The notes under the pieces are model-generated. The model was not told the DNA's origin, ran no database searches, and worked only from the letters and a program-made list of their open reading frames with translations. Position numbers and translations under genes: made by a program. Shown piece after piece: positions 52,780 to 59,845 of a stretch of DNA of 64,000 nt (within the stretch, counting starts at the first letter, position 1; each line of letters begins with the position of its first letter). Source of the DNA: DASRDB01 sp035652815 (GTDB lineage Bacteria > Chloroflexota > Ktedonobacteria > Ktedonobacterales > Ktedonobacteraceae); NCBI GenBank assembly GCA_035652815.1, contig DASRDB010000022.1:62001-126000 (forward strand). The letters run 5' to 3'.

Positions 52780-53722
52780 ACATTTTGCGCTTCCTGCTGG
52801 CATGGCCCGGTCACAGTTTCGCGCTATGGGAACGACAGTAGAGGTTCTATTGCCGACGAGCGACCTCAAGCGCGGAGAAAAGCTGGTGAAAGCGTTGTTT
52901 GCGGATTGGGAGCAGCGTTTGAGCCGCTTCCTACCTGAGAGCGAGTTATCACGGCTGAACCGGATGGCAGGAACGCCTATTATCGCGAGCCGTTTGTTGT
53001 ACACAGTGCTTGATCGAGCGCTGGCCGCTGCCGAGATGACAGATGGCATGTATGACCCAACTCTGCTGTACCAGTTGATGCAGGCGGGCTATGATCGCAC
53101 CTTTGATGAAGTGCAGGCGAAGCAGCCGGATGGGGGATATACTCCCAGGGGAGGTGGAAGATGGAGAGAAATTGAGCGCATTCCAGCCCTGCGCATGGTG
53201 ACATTGCCAGAGGGCATAGGTGTCGATTTTGGCGGTATCGCAAAGGGTATGGCCGTTGATGCCGCCCTCGAGCAATTGCGTATCGAGGGTATTCAACCGG
53301 CACTTGTTAATGCTGGCGGTGATCTCGCGGTGCTGGGTGTTCCTGCGCAAGAAGGGCAATGGCCGATAGAGGTACAGGGAAAAAACTGCTCCTGGGTGAT
53401 TCCTTTCGCGCGTGGCGCTCTTGCTACTTCAGGGATAGACCGGCGTCGTTGGATGCAAGGAAGTCAGGCGCGGCATCACCTGCTAGACCCGCGCACCGGA
53501 CTACCTGCGCAAAACGGCCTCTGGTCGGTAACAGTGGCGACGGACCGCTGCGAGCAGGCAGAGGTCGCGGCCAAAGTAGCATTTTTGCTAGGGAAAGAAA
53601 AAGGAAGCGAGTTTTTACAGAAGCATAATATCGCGGGACTGCTGGTACAGGAAGATGGAACGTGGACGGCAGTGGGTTCCTGGCCGACAGACCGCATGAT
53701 ACACGTGAAAAAGGAAGTATAG
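52727..53722 (+). CDS. apbE: FAD:protein FMN transferase (ApbE)
   Basis: This is a 331-residue ApbE protein. FRAMGTTVEVLLPTSD starts the domain (about residue 32). Then come SRFLPESELSRLNRMAG (FAD binding), GIGVDFGGIAKGMAVDAALE (the DxGGIAKG signature, about residue 165), NAGGDLAVLG and a late HHLLDPRTGLPA. It transfers FMN from FAD to a Thr of a target protein, using Mg. The start is a TTG after GGGAGG within the preceding gene; ATG 52802 is possible. It sits between a Ser/Thr-rich membrane protein and a ferric-reductase-like membrane protein. Confidence 0.92.
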   Translation: MAAVVHRHNQSQELTHPEHFALPAGMARSQFRAMGTTVEVLLPTSDLKRGEKLVKALFADWEQRLSRFLPESELSRLNRMAGTPIIASRLLYTVLDRALAAAEMTDGMYDPTLLYQLMQAGYDRTFDEVQAKQPDGGYTPRGGGRWREIERIPALRMVTLPEGIGVDFGGIAKGMAVDAALEQLRIEGIQPALVNAGGDLAVLGVPAQEGQWPIEVQGKNCSWVIPFARGALATSGIDRRRWMQGSQARHHLLDPRTGLPAQNGLWSVTVATDRCEQAEVAAKVAFLLGKEKGSEFLQKHNIAGLLVQEDGTWTAVGSWPTDRMIHVKKEV

Positions 53723-53724
53723 AT

Positions 53725-54348
53725 ATGTCAAGCATCTGGCAAGCTGTCACGTGGGATGTGGCGCGAGCGGGAGGATTTACAGCCTTCGGTTTGCTGACTT
53801 TGTCAGTAGCGTTAGGTCTGGCTCTCTCGTTACAAATCCAATCACCACGCTGGCCGCGCATTATCAATAACGAACTGCATAACTTTCTGACCCTGCTCGC
53901 CCTCATTTTTACGGGCGTGCATGTTCTGGCCGTCTGGATAGACCCGTTTACCAACTTTGGTTGGAATGAAGTCTTTATTCCTTTTGTCAGTCATTATCGT
54001 CCCATCTGGATGGCGCTTGGTATCATCGCGCTCTACCTGGGCATCGCTATCGGCATCAGCACCTGGCTGCGTCCTCGCATCGGTTATGCTTTATGGCGGC
54101 GCTTGCACGTATTGACCTTGCTGCTCTATGGCCTGGTGGTTGTGCATGGCATCATGACCGGCAGCGATACGCAAACCTTGTGGGCGATGCTGATCTATGG
54201 CTTCAGCATTTTGCTGGTCAGCACGCTCCTCTGGCTACGGCTAATGAAACCGGTCAATGCGAAAGGCCGCGCCCATCCAGTGCTGGCAGTGCTACTGGTG
54301 CTGGCTATCAGCGTTGGCGCATTCCTGTTCATGTTCGGAGTCCTCTAA
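53725..54348 (+). CDS. Ferric-reductase-like transmembrane protein
   Basis: This is a 207-residue protein with six hydrophobic segments. ATG 53725 starts two bases after the ApbE stop, preceded by AAGGAAG. The heme-ligand pattern of the ferric reductase/MsrQ fold is visible: ELHNFLTLLALIFTGVHVLA (two His 13 apart) and RRLHVLTLLLYGLVVVHGI (again two His). It would carry electrons across the membrane through b-type hemes. With ApbE upstream it suggests a flavin- and heme-linked electron path. A terminator hairpin follows at 54355. Confidence 0.88.
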   Translation: MSSIWQAVTWDVARAGGFTAFGLLTLSVALGLALSLQIQSPRWPRIINNELHNFLTLLALIFTGVHVLAVWIDPFTNFGWNEVFIPFVSHYRPIWMALGIIALYLGIAIGISTWLRPRIGYALWRRLHVLTLLLYGLVVVHGIMTGSDTQTLWAMLIYGFSILLVSTLLWLRLMKPVNAKGRAHPVLAVLLVLAISVGAFLFMFGVL

Positions 54349-54354
54349 TAACCT

Positions 54355-54379
54355 GAGCGCTCCCTAAGAGGGAGCGCTC
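54355..54379 (+). terminator. Perfect hairpin after the ferric-reductase-like gene
   Basis: Arms GAGCGCTCCCT (54355-54365) and AGGGAGCGCTC (54369-54379) pair around AAG, seven bases after the stop codon. It is followed by AATTTCT, a weak U-tract. Confidence 0.75.
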
Positions 54380-54407
54380 GAATTTCTGAACAAAGCGTTT
54401 GAAGCGC

Positions 54408-54436
54408 TTGACAAAACGCAAGCACTCCACTATACT
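54408..54436 (+). promoter_or_regulatory. Promoter of tRNA-His
   Basis: A full consensus -35 TTGACA (54408-54413) and -10 TATACT (54431-54436) are separated by exactly 17 bases. The tRNA begins 22 bases after the -10. Confidence 0.85.
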
Positions 54437-54457
54437 GTCGATACGTCAGAGACGTGT

Positions 54458-54531
54458 GGTGACCGTAGCTCAATCGGCAGAGCTCTGGATTGTGGCTCCA
54501 GCGGTTGTGGGTTCAAGCCCCATCGGTCACC
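54458..54531 (+). tRNA. tRNA-His (anticodon GTG)
   Basis: The acceptor arms GTGACCG and CGGTCAC pair fully, with the extra G at 54458 opposite C73 as in histidine tRNAs. The D arm GCTC/GAGC, anticodon stem CTGGA/TCCAG with loop TTGTGGC (anticodon GTG) and T arm with TTCAAGC are all present. CCA is not encoded. A run of T (54534-54541) follows and may end transcription. Confidence 0.96.
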
Positions 54532-54588
54532 CCTTTTTTTTGTTTTTGGGATTGTTCTATGTCGCTTTTCCCATTGTTTTGCCGCCGC

Positions 54589-54633
54589 GGACAGACTTTG
54601 CTTCCAATAGCCCCTGGACAAACTATGCTTCCA
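54589..54633. repeat. Short motif repeated twice here and once at 55410
   Basis: GGACAGACTTTGCTTCCA (54589-54606) and GGACAAACTATGCTTCCA (54616-54633) differ at two bases. A third related copy, GGACAAACTTTGCCTCCG, is at 55410-55427, before the truncated antitoxin gene. No gene explains them. Confidence 0.55.
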
Positions 54634-54736
54634 GTTCTGCCAGTCGGGACTGTTTACCTGCCTATCCCGCTTGCACTCGGTCAGTAGCAGCGCATGTGGC
54701 CACAGGTCAGGGCAAGACGAGGCTTGAGCGCATGAT

Positions 54737-55201
54737 CTAGGGCTGCCCATCGGCTTGCGCGGCCCGACGCTCAGCTTCTTCCTGGTTCATTAAGGCCTGC
54801 AATTCTGGATCCAGGTCGGTCATTGCGGCACCACCCACCGAGTGAGCGGCAGGAGTTCCAGGTGGGGCCGAGAGCAGCGCATCGCGCCTGGCTTGTGCTA
54901 CCTTGCGCTCAGCTTGTTCCTGCTGTTTCAGTCTCTTCACGCCGTAGCGTATGTCATCTTTCAGATCAAGCTCAACTTCCCGGTTTTTAGGGTGGTACTT
55001 CACGTTGACGACATCGCCCACCTGGGGATAGTGCGTAAACGTGATAAAGTGGTGCGTGGCCTTCGCTCTGAATGCCTGTCCATTCGAGGGGTGTACCTCA
55101 AGCACAAACTCAATTTTGACATGATTCACATCTTCCCAGGTGCTGGACATGTCCTGGGCGTACAAAACCGTTGCCTGGGCGCTTTCGTGGTGACCAAACA
55201 T
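54737..55201 (-). CDS. Hypothetical protein with SHOCT-like tail
   Basis: This is a 154-residue soluble protein. ATG 55201 follows GGGAG at nine bases; the upstream in-frame ATG at 55222 has no site. An N-terminal beta-rich part (ATVLYAQDMSSTWEDVNHVK to GDVVNVKYHPKNREVEL) resembles DUF3592-type domains. Next come a charged helix (KRLKQQEQAERKVAQARRD) and a short C-terminal helix (DPELQALMNQEEAERRAAQ). Function unknown. It lies beside a decayed toxin-antitoxin patch. Confidence 0.65.
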   Translation of the reverse strand: MFGHHESAQATVLYAQDMSSTWEDVNHVKIEFVLEVHPSNGQAFRAKATHHFITFTHYPQVGDVVNVKYHPKNREVELDLKDDIRYGVKRLKQQEQAERKVAQARRDALLSAPPGTPAAHSVGGAAMTDLDPELQALMNQEEAERRAAQADGQP

Positions 55202-55508
55202 GCAGAAATTCTCCCGTTTCATATTGTATTTATAACTCTGCTATAACTCCGCTTTAAGCATACTTCCTGTGTCAAGTCTTCTGTGAATAGCCAGGACACT
55301 TTTGGGCATCGTTAGCGTCCGATCGTACTTTCGGACATACAATGCCATCAAAGGCCCAGAATCTCATGCTTTTGGCGTCGTCGCTGCGAGCGTAAAAATA
55401 GGCTTTTGCGGACAAACTTTGCCTCCGCTCACGGATAATCTTTGGGAAAAGTCACACTTACTGCCGGGATGCAGAGCGCAGAGCATATCTGCGTCATAGG
55501 AAACGTCT
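55202..55508. other. Intergenic region before the truncated antitoxin gene
   Basis: These 307 bases carry no recognisable gene. The third copy of the short GGACAAACTTTGC motif is at 55410-55427. A toxin gene that would normally accompany the antitoxin downstream was not found. Confidence 0.5.
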
Positions 55509-55718
55509 ATGACAAGAAAGAAACAAGAACAGGCGAAGGAGACCACGAAGCGCATACCGACTTTTAAGAGCATTGAGGAAGAGGCCACTTTCTGGAATAC
55601 GCACTCCAGTGAGGAATTTACAGACGAACTTACTCCCGTTGAGGACGTGAAGTTCGTCAAAGCTAGCATGAAGAAAGCCTTTTTGAGGTCTATCGATTTT
55701 CTTCCTCTAATAAAATAA
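55509..55718 (+). pseudogene. Truncated CopG/BrnA-like antitoxin
   Basis: This 69-residue frame begins with ATG 55509 after AGGA. Residues 16-50 (IPTFKSIEEEATFWNTHSSE through FTDELTPVEDVKFVKASMKK) match the N-terminal part of the CopG_antitoxin family. Known relatives continue with a ribbon-helix-helix or VRLD-type DNA-binding end after the KASMKK position. Here the frame runs into unrelated residues and stops, overlapping the 3' end of the HEPN gene on the other strand. The DNA-binding half is therefore missing, probably by a join near 55690. Confidence 0.65.
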
Positions 55719-56036
55719 CATCAATGCTGCGTTTTAAGTCTTGAAGGTCTTGATTGACCGCTTCCCATAATGCATCTGGATCAATATCAAAGTATCTATG
55801 GGCAAGAATCGTTCTCATACCTATAATTTCAGTCCATTTAATCTCTGGATGTTGATTCTTGAAATCAGGAAAATCATTTGCTATAGCACGTGTAGCTTCA
55901 CCTATTAAAGATTGTGAGTGACCCAGGTTTGAACTAACTCATCATGGTCATACCTATAACGCCCATGATGAGTATATTTCATGATACGTTCAATCGCTTC
56001 CTGGATATCACGTAATCGCTCTGGTATATTTCTCAC
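55690..56036 (-). pseudogene. HEPN toxin (HepT/DUF86) with a frameshift
   Basis: The frame starts at GTG 56036, overlapping the MNT stop by four bases (GTGA), and reads RNIPERLRDIQEAIERIMKY to a TAA at 55905-55907. The sequence then resumes in the next frame with IGEATRAIANDFPDFKNQHP and GMRTILAHRYFDIDPDALWE, ending at 55690. The R-x4-H-x-Y motif of HepT nucleases (RTILAHRY) is intact in the second part. A single-base change near 55910 would restore the whole protein of about 115 residues. The toxin is broken unless the shift is a sequencing error. Confidence 0.82.
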
Positions 56037-56323
56037 AATGGAATGGCCTCTTTCAAGACACGTTCTCGAATACGCTCCCGCAATCCACGTTCAGTCACAA
56101 CATCTACATTATGGCCGAGCAGTTCTTGCAAGTCCATTAAAAGTCCCCCCAGGTCGAAAAGACTGCGCCCAGGCTCTAAATCTACCAGTAGATCAATGTC
56201 ACTTTTGTCATCGGCTTCTCCACGTGCGACTGATCCAAAAACACGTACATTGTAAGCGCCTCGCTTGCTTGCCAGGCGAAGGATGTCCTCACGTTTCTCT
56301 TGCAAAAGCTCGTCAAAAGACAT
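56033..56323 (-). CDS. mntA: MNT-type nucleotidyltransferase antitoxin (MntA)
   Basis: This 96-residue minimal nucleotidyltransferase has the catalytic pattern GSVARGEADDKSDIDLLVD (GS-x10-DxD, about residues 30-48) and a third Asp in VDVVTERGLRERI. In characterised MntA/HepT pairs it neutralises the HEPN toxin by adding AMP to the Tyr of R-x4-H-x-Y. The gene is intact, while its toxin partner downstream is frameshifted. An extended -10 element lies 44-49 bases upstream. Confidence 0.88.
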   Translation of the reverse strand: MSFDELLQEKREDILRLASKRGAYNVRVFGSVARGEADDKSDIDLLVDLEPGRSLFDLGGLLMDLQELLGHNVDVVTERGLRERIRERVLKEAIPL

Positions 56324-56366
56324 GACCTTACCCCTTTAGTTATTTCTGATGACTCTATTTGGACTA

Positions 56367-56372
56367 ATTATA
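56367..56372 (-). promoter_or_regulatory. Extended -10 promoter of the mntA-hepT unit
   Basis: On the minus strand TGC precedes TATAAT (56367-56375). It lies 44 bases upstream of the antitoxin start. The same extended element is used at 29856 and 37963. Confidence 0.55.
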
Positions 56373-56400
56373 GCATAGGTTCTGACCTCAATGATGAGAT

Positions 56401-57168
56401 TTAGTTTTCTTCCCTGTTTGTTTTCCCGTTATATCCTAACAGTGGGCCAACAATCTCAACGAATCGGGCTACTAATTGAGCAATCATAGGCAGCCGCAAA
56501 AGAGGTCGGAAGCGTTTTAAGAGATCATGTATGAACTGCAAAAGTTCCTGGGTTTTCTGCGTTCCATCGCTCAGGTCCTGTAGCCAGAATAGCACCACAG
56601 CCAGTTGCAACCCGTAGAGTAGGGTTGCCAGTTCATCTACTTGTGAGGCGCGAGGAGCATCTCTGGCTCCTGTAACCAGGACAACATACGCTGCTCTGGC
56701 TCGGCGTCGCACCTCGGCTCCTTCCGCACCAAAGACTCCAGCGCGTGATAGTGGATTCAAAGCAGCTCCAGATAGCGCTGTCAGGGTCAGGCGGTGTGGT
56801 GCCATTGCCTTGAGAAGTTCCTGCATCAAATGATGAAAGCGGTCAGCGATAGATGTGGCTGGAAGCAGGCTCACCTGCTCTTCAAGTTGGGCTGCCAACC
56901 AGCGATAAAGTTCCAGGACAAGGTCTTCTTTGCTCGCAAAATATCTATACGTAAGTCCCAGTGAACACCCGGCAGATGACGCGATATCCCGCATGGTTGT
57001 CTTTTCGTATCCTTGTGTAGCAAAAAGTTGAAGTGCGGTATCAAGGATGCGCTGGCGCGTTAAGGCGGCTTTCTGGGTAAGCCTGGCTGTCTCCGGCGAT
57101 TCCAATGTTTTCTCCCACAAAAGAACATACTTTTGAAAATTCCTTCGTAGCACTCTTGACATTAGCAT
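56401..57168 (-). CDS. TetR-family transcriptional regulator
   Basis: This is a 255-residue regulator. The N-terminal DNA-binding domain starts near residue 33 (LTRQRILDTALQLFATQGYE, KTTMRDIASSAGCSLGLTYR, followed by YFASKEDLVLELYRW). The long C-terminal part is helical and hydrophobic, ending near an LLGYNGKTN tail. The first 30 residues are extra compared with most relatives, so a later start is possible. It is divergent from the YndJ-like gene, and the palindrome at 57194-57206 between them is a likely operator. Confidence 0.85.
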   Translation of the reverse strand: MLMSRVLRRNFQKYVLLWEKTLESPETARLTQKAALTRQRILDTALQLFATQGYEKTTMRDIASSAGCSLGLTYRYFASKEDLVLELYRWLAAQLEEQVSLLPATSIADRFHHLMQELLKAMAPHRLTLTALSGAALNPLSRAGVFGAEGAEVRRRARAAYVVLVTGARDAPRASQVDELATLLYGLQLAVVLFWLQDLSDGTQKTQELLQFIHDLLKRFRPLLRLPMIAQLVARFVEIVGPLLGYNGKTNREEN

Positions 57169-57193
57169 AGCGCATTTTGTAAAGTATTAGAAG

Positions 57194-57206
57194 TGAACAC
57201 TGTTCA
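57194..57206. promoter_or_regulatory. Perfect palindrome between TetR and YndJ-like genes
   Basis: TGAACA-C-TGTTCA is a perfect 13-base palindrome, 26 bases from the TetR start and 72 bases from the YndJ-like start. Its size and place fit a TetR dimer site. Confidence 0.6.
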
Positions 57207-57277
57207 TTTTAGATTTTCTCTCTTCTGATTTTTTAGGCGGTAGAAGCTGGTGGCACTGCAAACATAAGGAGTTTATC

Positions 57278-58264
57278 ATGTTGGCTTCCAGGCTGGATTT
57301 AAATACGTGGAACCGGTTTAGCATAGGTGTGGGAGCATGTTTCTGGGTATTATTGACGTGCGCGCATATGTTTGGCTGGATAATGCTAGATGACCTGAAG
57401 CTGATACTTCTCCTTGCTCTTTTTGTCATTATCCCGTTAGCTGTACCGTTTGTGCCATTTCCCAAAGAGTCGGGCCTGCTGCGAGATCTGTTCTGGCTCG
57501 TCATGTTCTTGCAACCCTTTGCGGCGCTTCTGGGTGGAGCTTCCTTAGTGCTGGATACTGGATTATTAGCCGCAGCGTGTGCCATTGCCTGGTTGCTTTT
57601 TACTGTGCTTATGGCATTGATAGGGATGATCTGGCTGCTGCACAGAAGCGCGCGGCAAATGGCAAATGCTTGTCTAGCAATAGCGCTGGTCTATGTCCCT
57701 ATCGGAAGCCTCTGGCTGGTGTTTGATCGTCTGGGGATTCAACCACTCGGTTTCAGCCGGGTGATAGTTTTGCTCACCGCAGTCCATTTTCACTTTATCA
57801 CTCTGGCGGCGCTGATTATTACAGGTCTCACCGGACATGCCATTCAAGCAACTCAGATTGACTTTGCGCGAAAGGTCTATCGAGTTCTTGCTGCTTGTAT
57901 GCTTGTCGGTCCGATACTTGTCGCTGGAGGAATTACGCTCACGCAGGTAATGGGCGTGCGTTTCCTGGAAACCGTCGGTGCTTGCCTCTTGGCGTTGAGT
58001 TTGTTACTGATAGCGCTGCTTAATATACGCTACGTTGTTCCTGCTACTGTTTCTCTCCTTACTAAAGGGCTTCTGTTTTTTTCAAGTATGTCGGTAGTAA
58101 TGAGTATGCTGTTCGCGGGCGCATATACTTTGGGTGCCGAGACAGGGGTCTGGACTATCACTATCTCGCAGATGATTATTGTGCATGGCTGGGTGAATGC
58201 GCTCGCTTTTGGATTCTGTGGATTACTCGGTTGGCGGCTGAAAAGCGAGCAGCACGAGGAGTGA
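57278..58264 (+). CDS. YndJ-like multi-pass membrane protein
   Basis: This is a 328-residue protein with about nine hydrophobic segments. The central segment LTAVHFHFITLAALIITGLT and the late MIIVHGWVNALAFGFCGLLG contain conserved His and Asn typical of the YndJ family. The biochemical role of that family is unknown. The ATG follows AAGGAG. It is followed by the epimerase gene after three bases, so the two form an operon, probably under the TetR palindrome. Confidence 0.8.
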   Translation: MLASRLDLNTWNRFSIGVGACFWVLLTCAHMFGWIMLDDLKLILLLALFVIIPLAVPFVPFPKESGLLRDLFWLVMFLQPFAALLGGASLVLDTGLLAAACAIAWLLFTVLMALIGMIWLLHRSARQMANACLAIALVYVPIGSLWLVFDRLGIQPLGFSRVIVLLTAVHFHFITLAALIITGLTGHAIQATQIDFARKVYRVLAACMLVGPILVAGGITLTQVMGVRFLETVGACLLALSLLLIALLNIRYVVPATVSLLTKGLLFFSSMSVVMSMLFAGAYTLGAETGVWTITISQMIIVHGWVNALAFGFCGLLGWRLKSEQHEE

Positions 58265-58267
58265 ACC

Positions 58268-59185
58268 ATGCGAGTCATTATTACGGGTGGTACAGGCCTC
58301 ATAGGAAAAGTGCTTGTTGAACTGCTTGCACCACAAGGCTATGAAATCATTGTTTTGAGTCGCCAACCTTTTCAAGCGGCGCAGCAGTTTAAGCAACAGG
58401 GACTGTCGAATATCCGAACTATTGGTTGGGATGCTCAGACTGCTGAAGGCTGGGGAGAACTGGTCTGCGATGAATGCGCCATTGTTAATCTGGCAGGGGC
58501 AACCCCTGCTCATTGGCGGTGGACGCCTGCATACAAGGCTCGTATTCTGGAGAGCCGCCTGCGCGCTGGAAAAGCTGTGATGCAGGCTATTGAACGTTAT
58601 GGGCCTCCCAAAGTATTGATTCAGGCTTCAGCCGCCGGATATTACGGTGATCGAGGACAGGAGCTGCTTACTGAAACGAGCGCGGCTGGAAGAGGTTTTC
58701 GTGCCGAGGTGTGTAAAGTATGGGAAACCTCTACCGCTTGCGTTAAAACCAGGCATTGTATTTTGCGGACCGGCTTTGTTCTGGATAGACATAAGGGCGT
58801 ATTTCCTTTGCTTTTGCTTTTTGCAAAACTATGCGGAAGCAGGTTGGGAAATGGCAAACAGTGGATGCCCTGGATTCATAAAGAAGACATAGCTCGAACG
58901 ATCCAGTTCTTGATTGAGAATCGCATGCTTTCCGGCCCTTTTAATCTATGTGCGCCCCAGGTAGTAACGAATAGAGATTTTATCCGTCTAGTGCAACGTG
59001 TTCTGAAGCTTTTTCCTTTGTTCCCACTACCAGAATTCGCCCTTCGACTACTATTAGGGGAGCTATCGACTGTGGTATTAGATAGCCTGCGTCTACTTCC
59101 TCAGCGCTTGCTAGAAGCGAAATTTGTGTTCAATTATCCACAGCTTGAACAGGCACTACGTCATCTTCTACAAGAAGAAATTTAA
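58268..59185 (+). CDS. TIGR01777/SDR39U1-like epimerase
   Basis: This is a 305-residue Rossmann protein. It has VIITGGTGLIGKVLVELLAP (GxxGxxG), AIVNLAGATPAHWRWTPAYK, SRLRAGKAVMQAIERYGPPK, QASAAGYYGDRGQELLTETS and a C-terminal DUF1731 region (LLLGELSTVVLDSLRLLPQR). This is the YfcH/SDR39U1 group, NAD(P)-binding and of unknown substrate. It is in an operon with the YndJ-like gene, an arrangement also present in Bacillus-type genomes as far as I recall. It overlaps the convergent HAD-like gene by four bases. Confidence 0.88.
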   Translation: MRVIITGGTGLIGKVLVELLAPQGYEIIVLSRQPFQAAQQFKQQGLSNIRTIGWDAQTAEGWGELVCDECAIVNLAGATPAHWRWTPAYKARILESRLRAGKAVMQAIERYGPPKVLIQASAAGYYGDRGQELLTETSAAGRGFRAEVCKVWETSTACVKTRHCILRTGFVLDRHKGVFPLLLLFAKLCGSRLGNGKQWMPWIHKEDIARTIQFLIENRMLSGPFNLCAPQVVTNRDFIRLVQRVLKLFPLFPLPEFALRLLLGELSTVVLDSLRLLPQRLLEAKFVFNYPQLEQALRHLLQEEI

Positions 59186-59676
59186 CTTTTCCTTAACAGC
59201 ATACCAATATCATCAGGCAGATGATCTATTCCCTCAAACTCTTTGACAATAATAGCCCTGATCCTGGCTTGAATCTCAGGCCTCAGATGCGGATACATCA
59301 TCTCTTGCTCTCCGCCGATGCTTTCGCAATCATCTTCAATCAAAATATCTGGTAAAATTCGCTCGATCACGTCCTGATAAGTCTCGCCATACTCTCGGAA
59401 AACTACCTGACCATGTGGAAAGTGGTAGGTATTCAAGACTGTCTGATCCTGCTCGACATGTTCCGGTCGTTTGTGCGAACTGATATAGATAATCTCTACG
59501 CCCTGCTTGCTCCAGGTACGTAACTTCTCGGGTGCTTTACCAATAGGCACATAGGATGCATAGTCATGAATAGAGTCTTCCTTTTGTTGCACTTGCTGGA
59601 CGCGCTCTTCTCGAGATTTTCCTATAGCACTTCGATGCATAATGGTTGTTCCATGCAAGAACACCGCTATTTTCAT
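59182..59676 (-). CDS. HAD-like protein
   Basis: This is a 164-residue protein. The N-terminus MKIAVFLHGTTIMH replaces the usual DxD of HAD enzymes with FLHGT, so the nucleophile Asp is missing. The later strand VEIIYISSHKRPEHVEQDQT (Ser of motif II) and ILPDILIEDDCESIGGEQ (motif IV-like Asp pair) keep the HAD outline. It may be a non-catalytic or altered HAD protein. The ATG follows AAAGGAG. Substrate unknown. Confidence 0.65.
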   Translation of the reverse strand: MKIAVFLHGTTIMHRSAIGKSREERVQQVQQKEDSIHDYASYVPIGKAPEKLRTWSKQGVEIIYISSHKRPEHVEQDQTVLNTYHFPHGQVVFREYGETYQDVIERILPDILIEDDCESIGGEQEMMYPHLRPEIQARIRAIIVKEFEGIDHLPDDIGMLLRKS

Positions 59677-59845
59677 CCGGTACTCCTTTCATTTTGAGAC
59701 AAGTATACAGGCCCAATCATGACAACATACGTCAATTTTTCTCGTAACCTTTATCAAGGTTCAGGATTGGAATATATTACAGAGAGCAGGCATTACATTG
59801 ATATAGAGCAGTTCCATAACTCAGGATAAAGTTGCAAAAGTAATC

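Noticed and set aside
54534..54552. Riboswitch or attenuator after the tRNA
   Set aside because: Only a run of T follows the tRNA; no alternative stems or downstream gene support a riboswitch.
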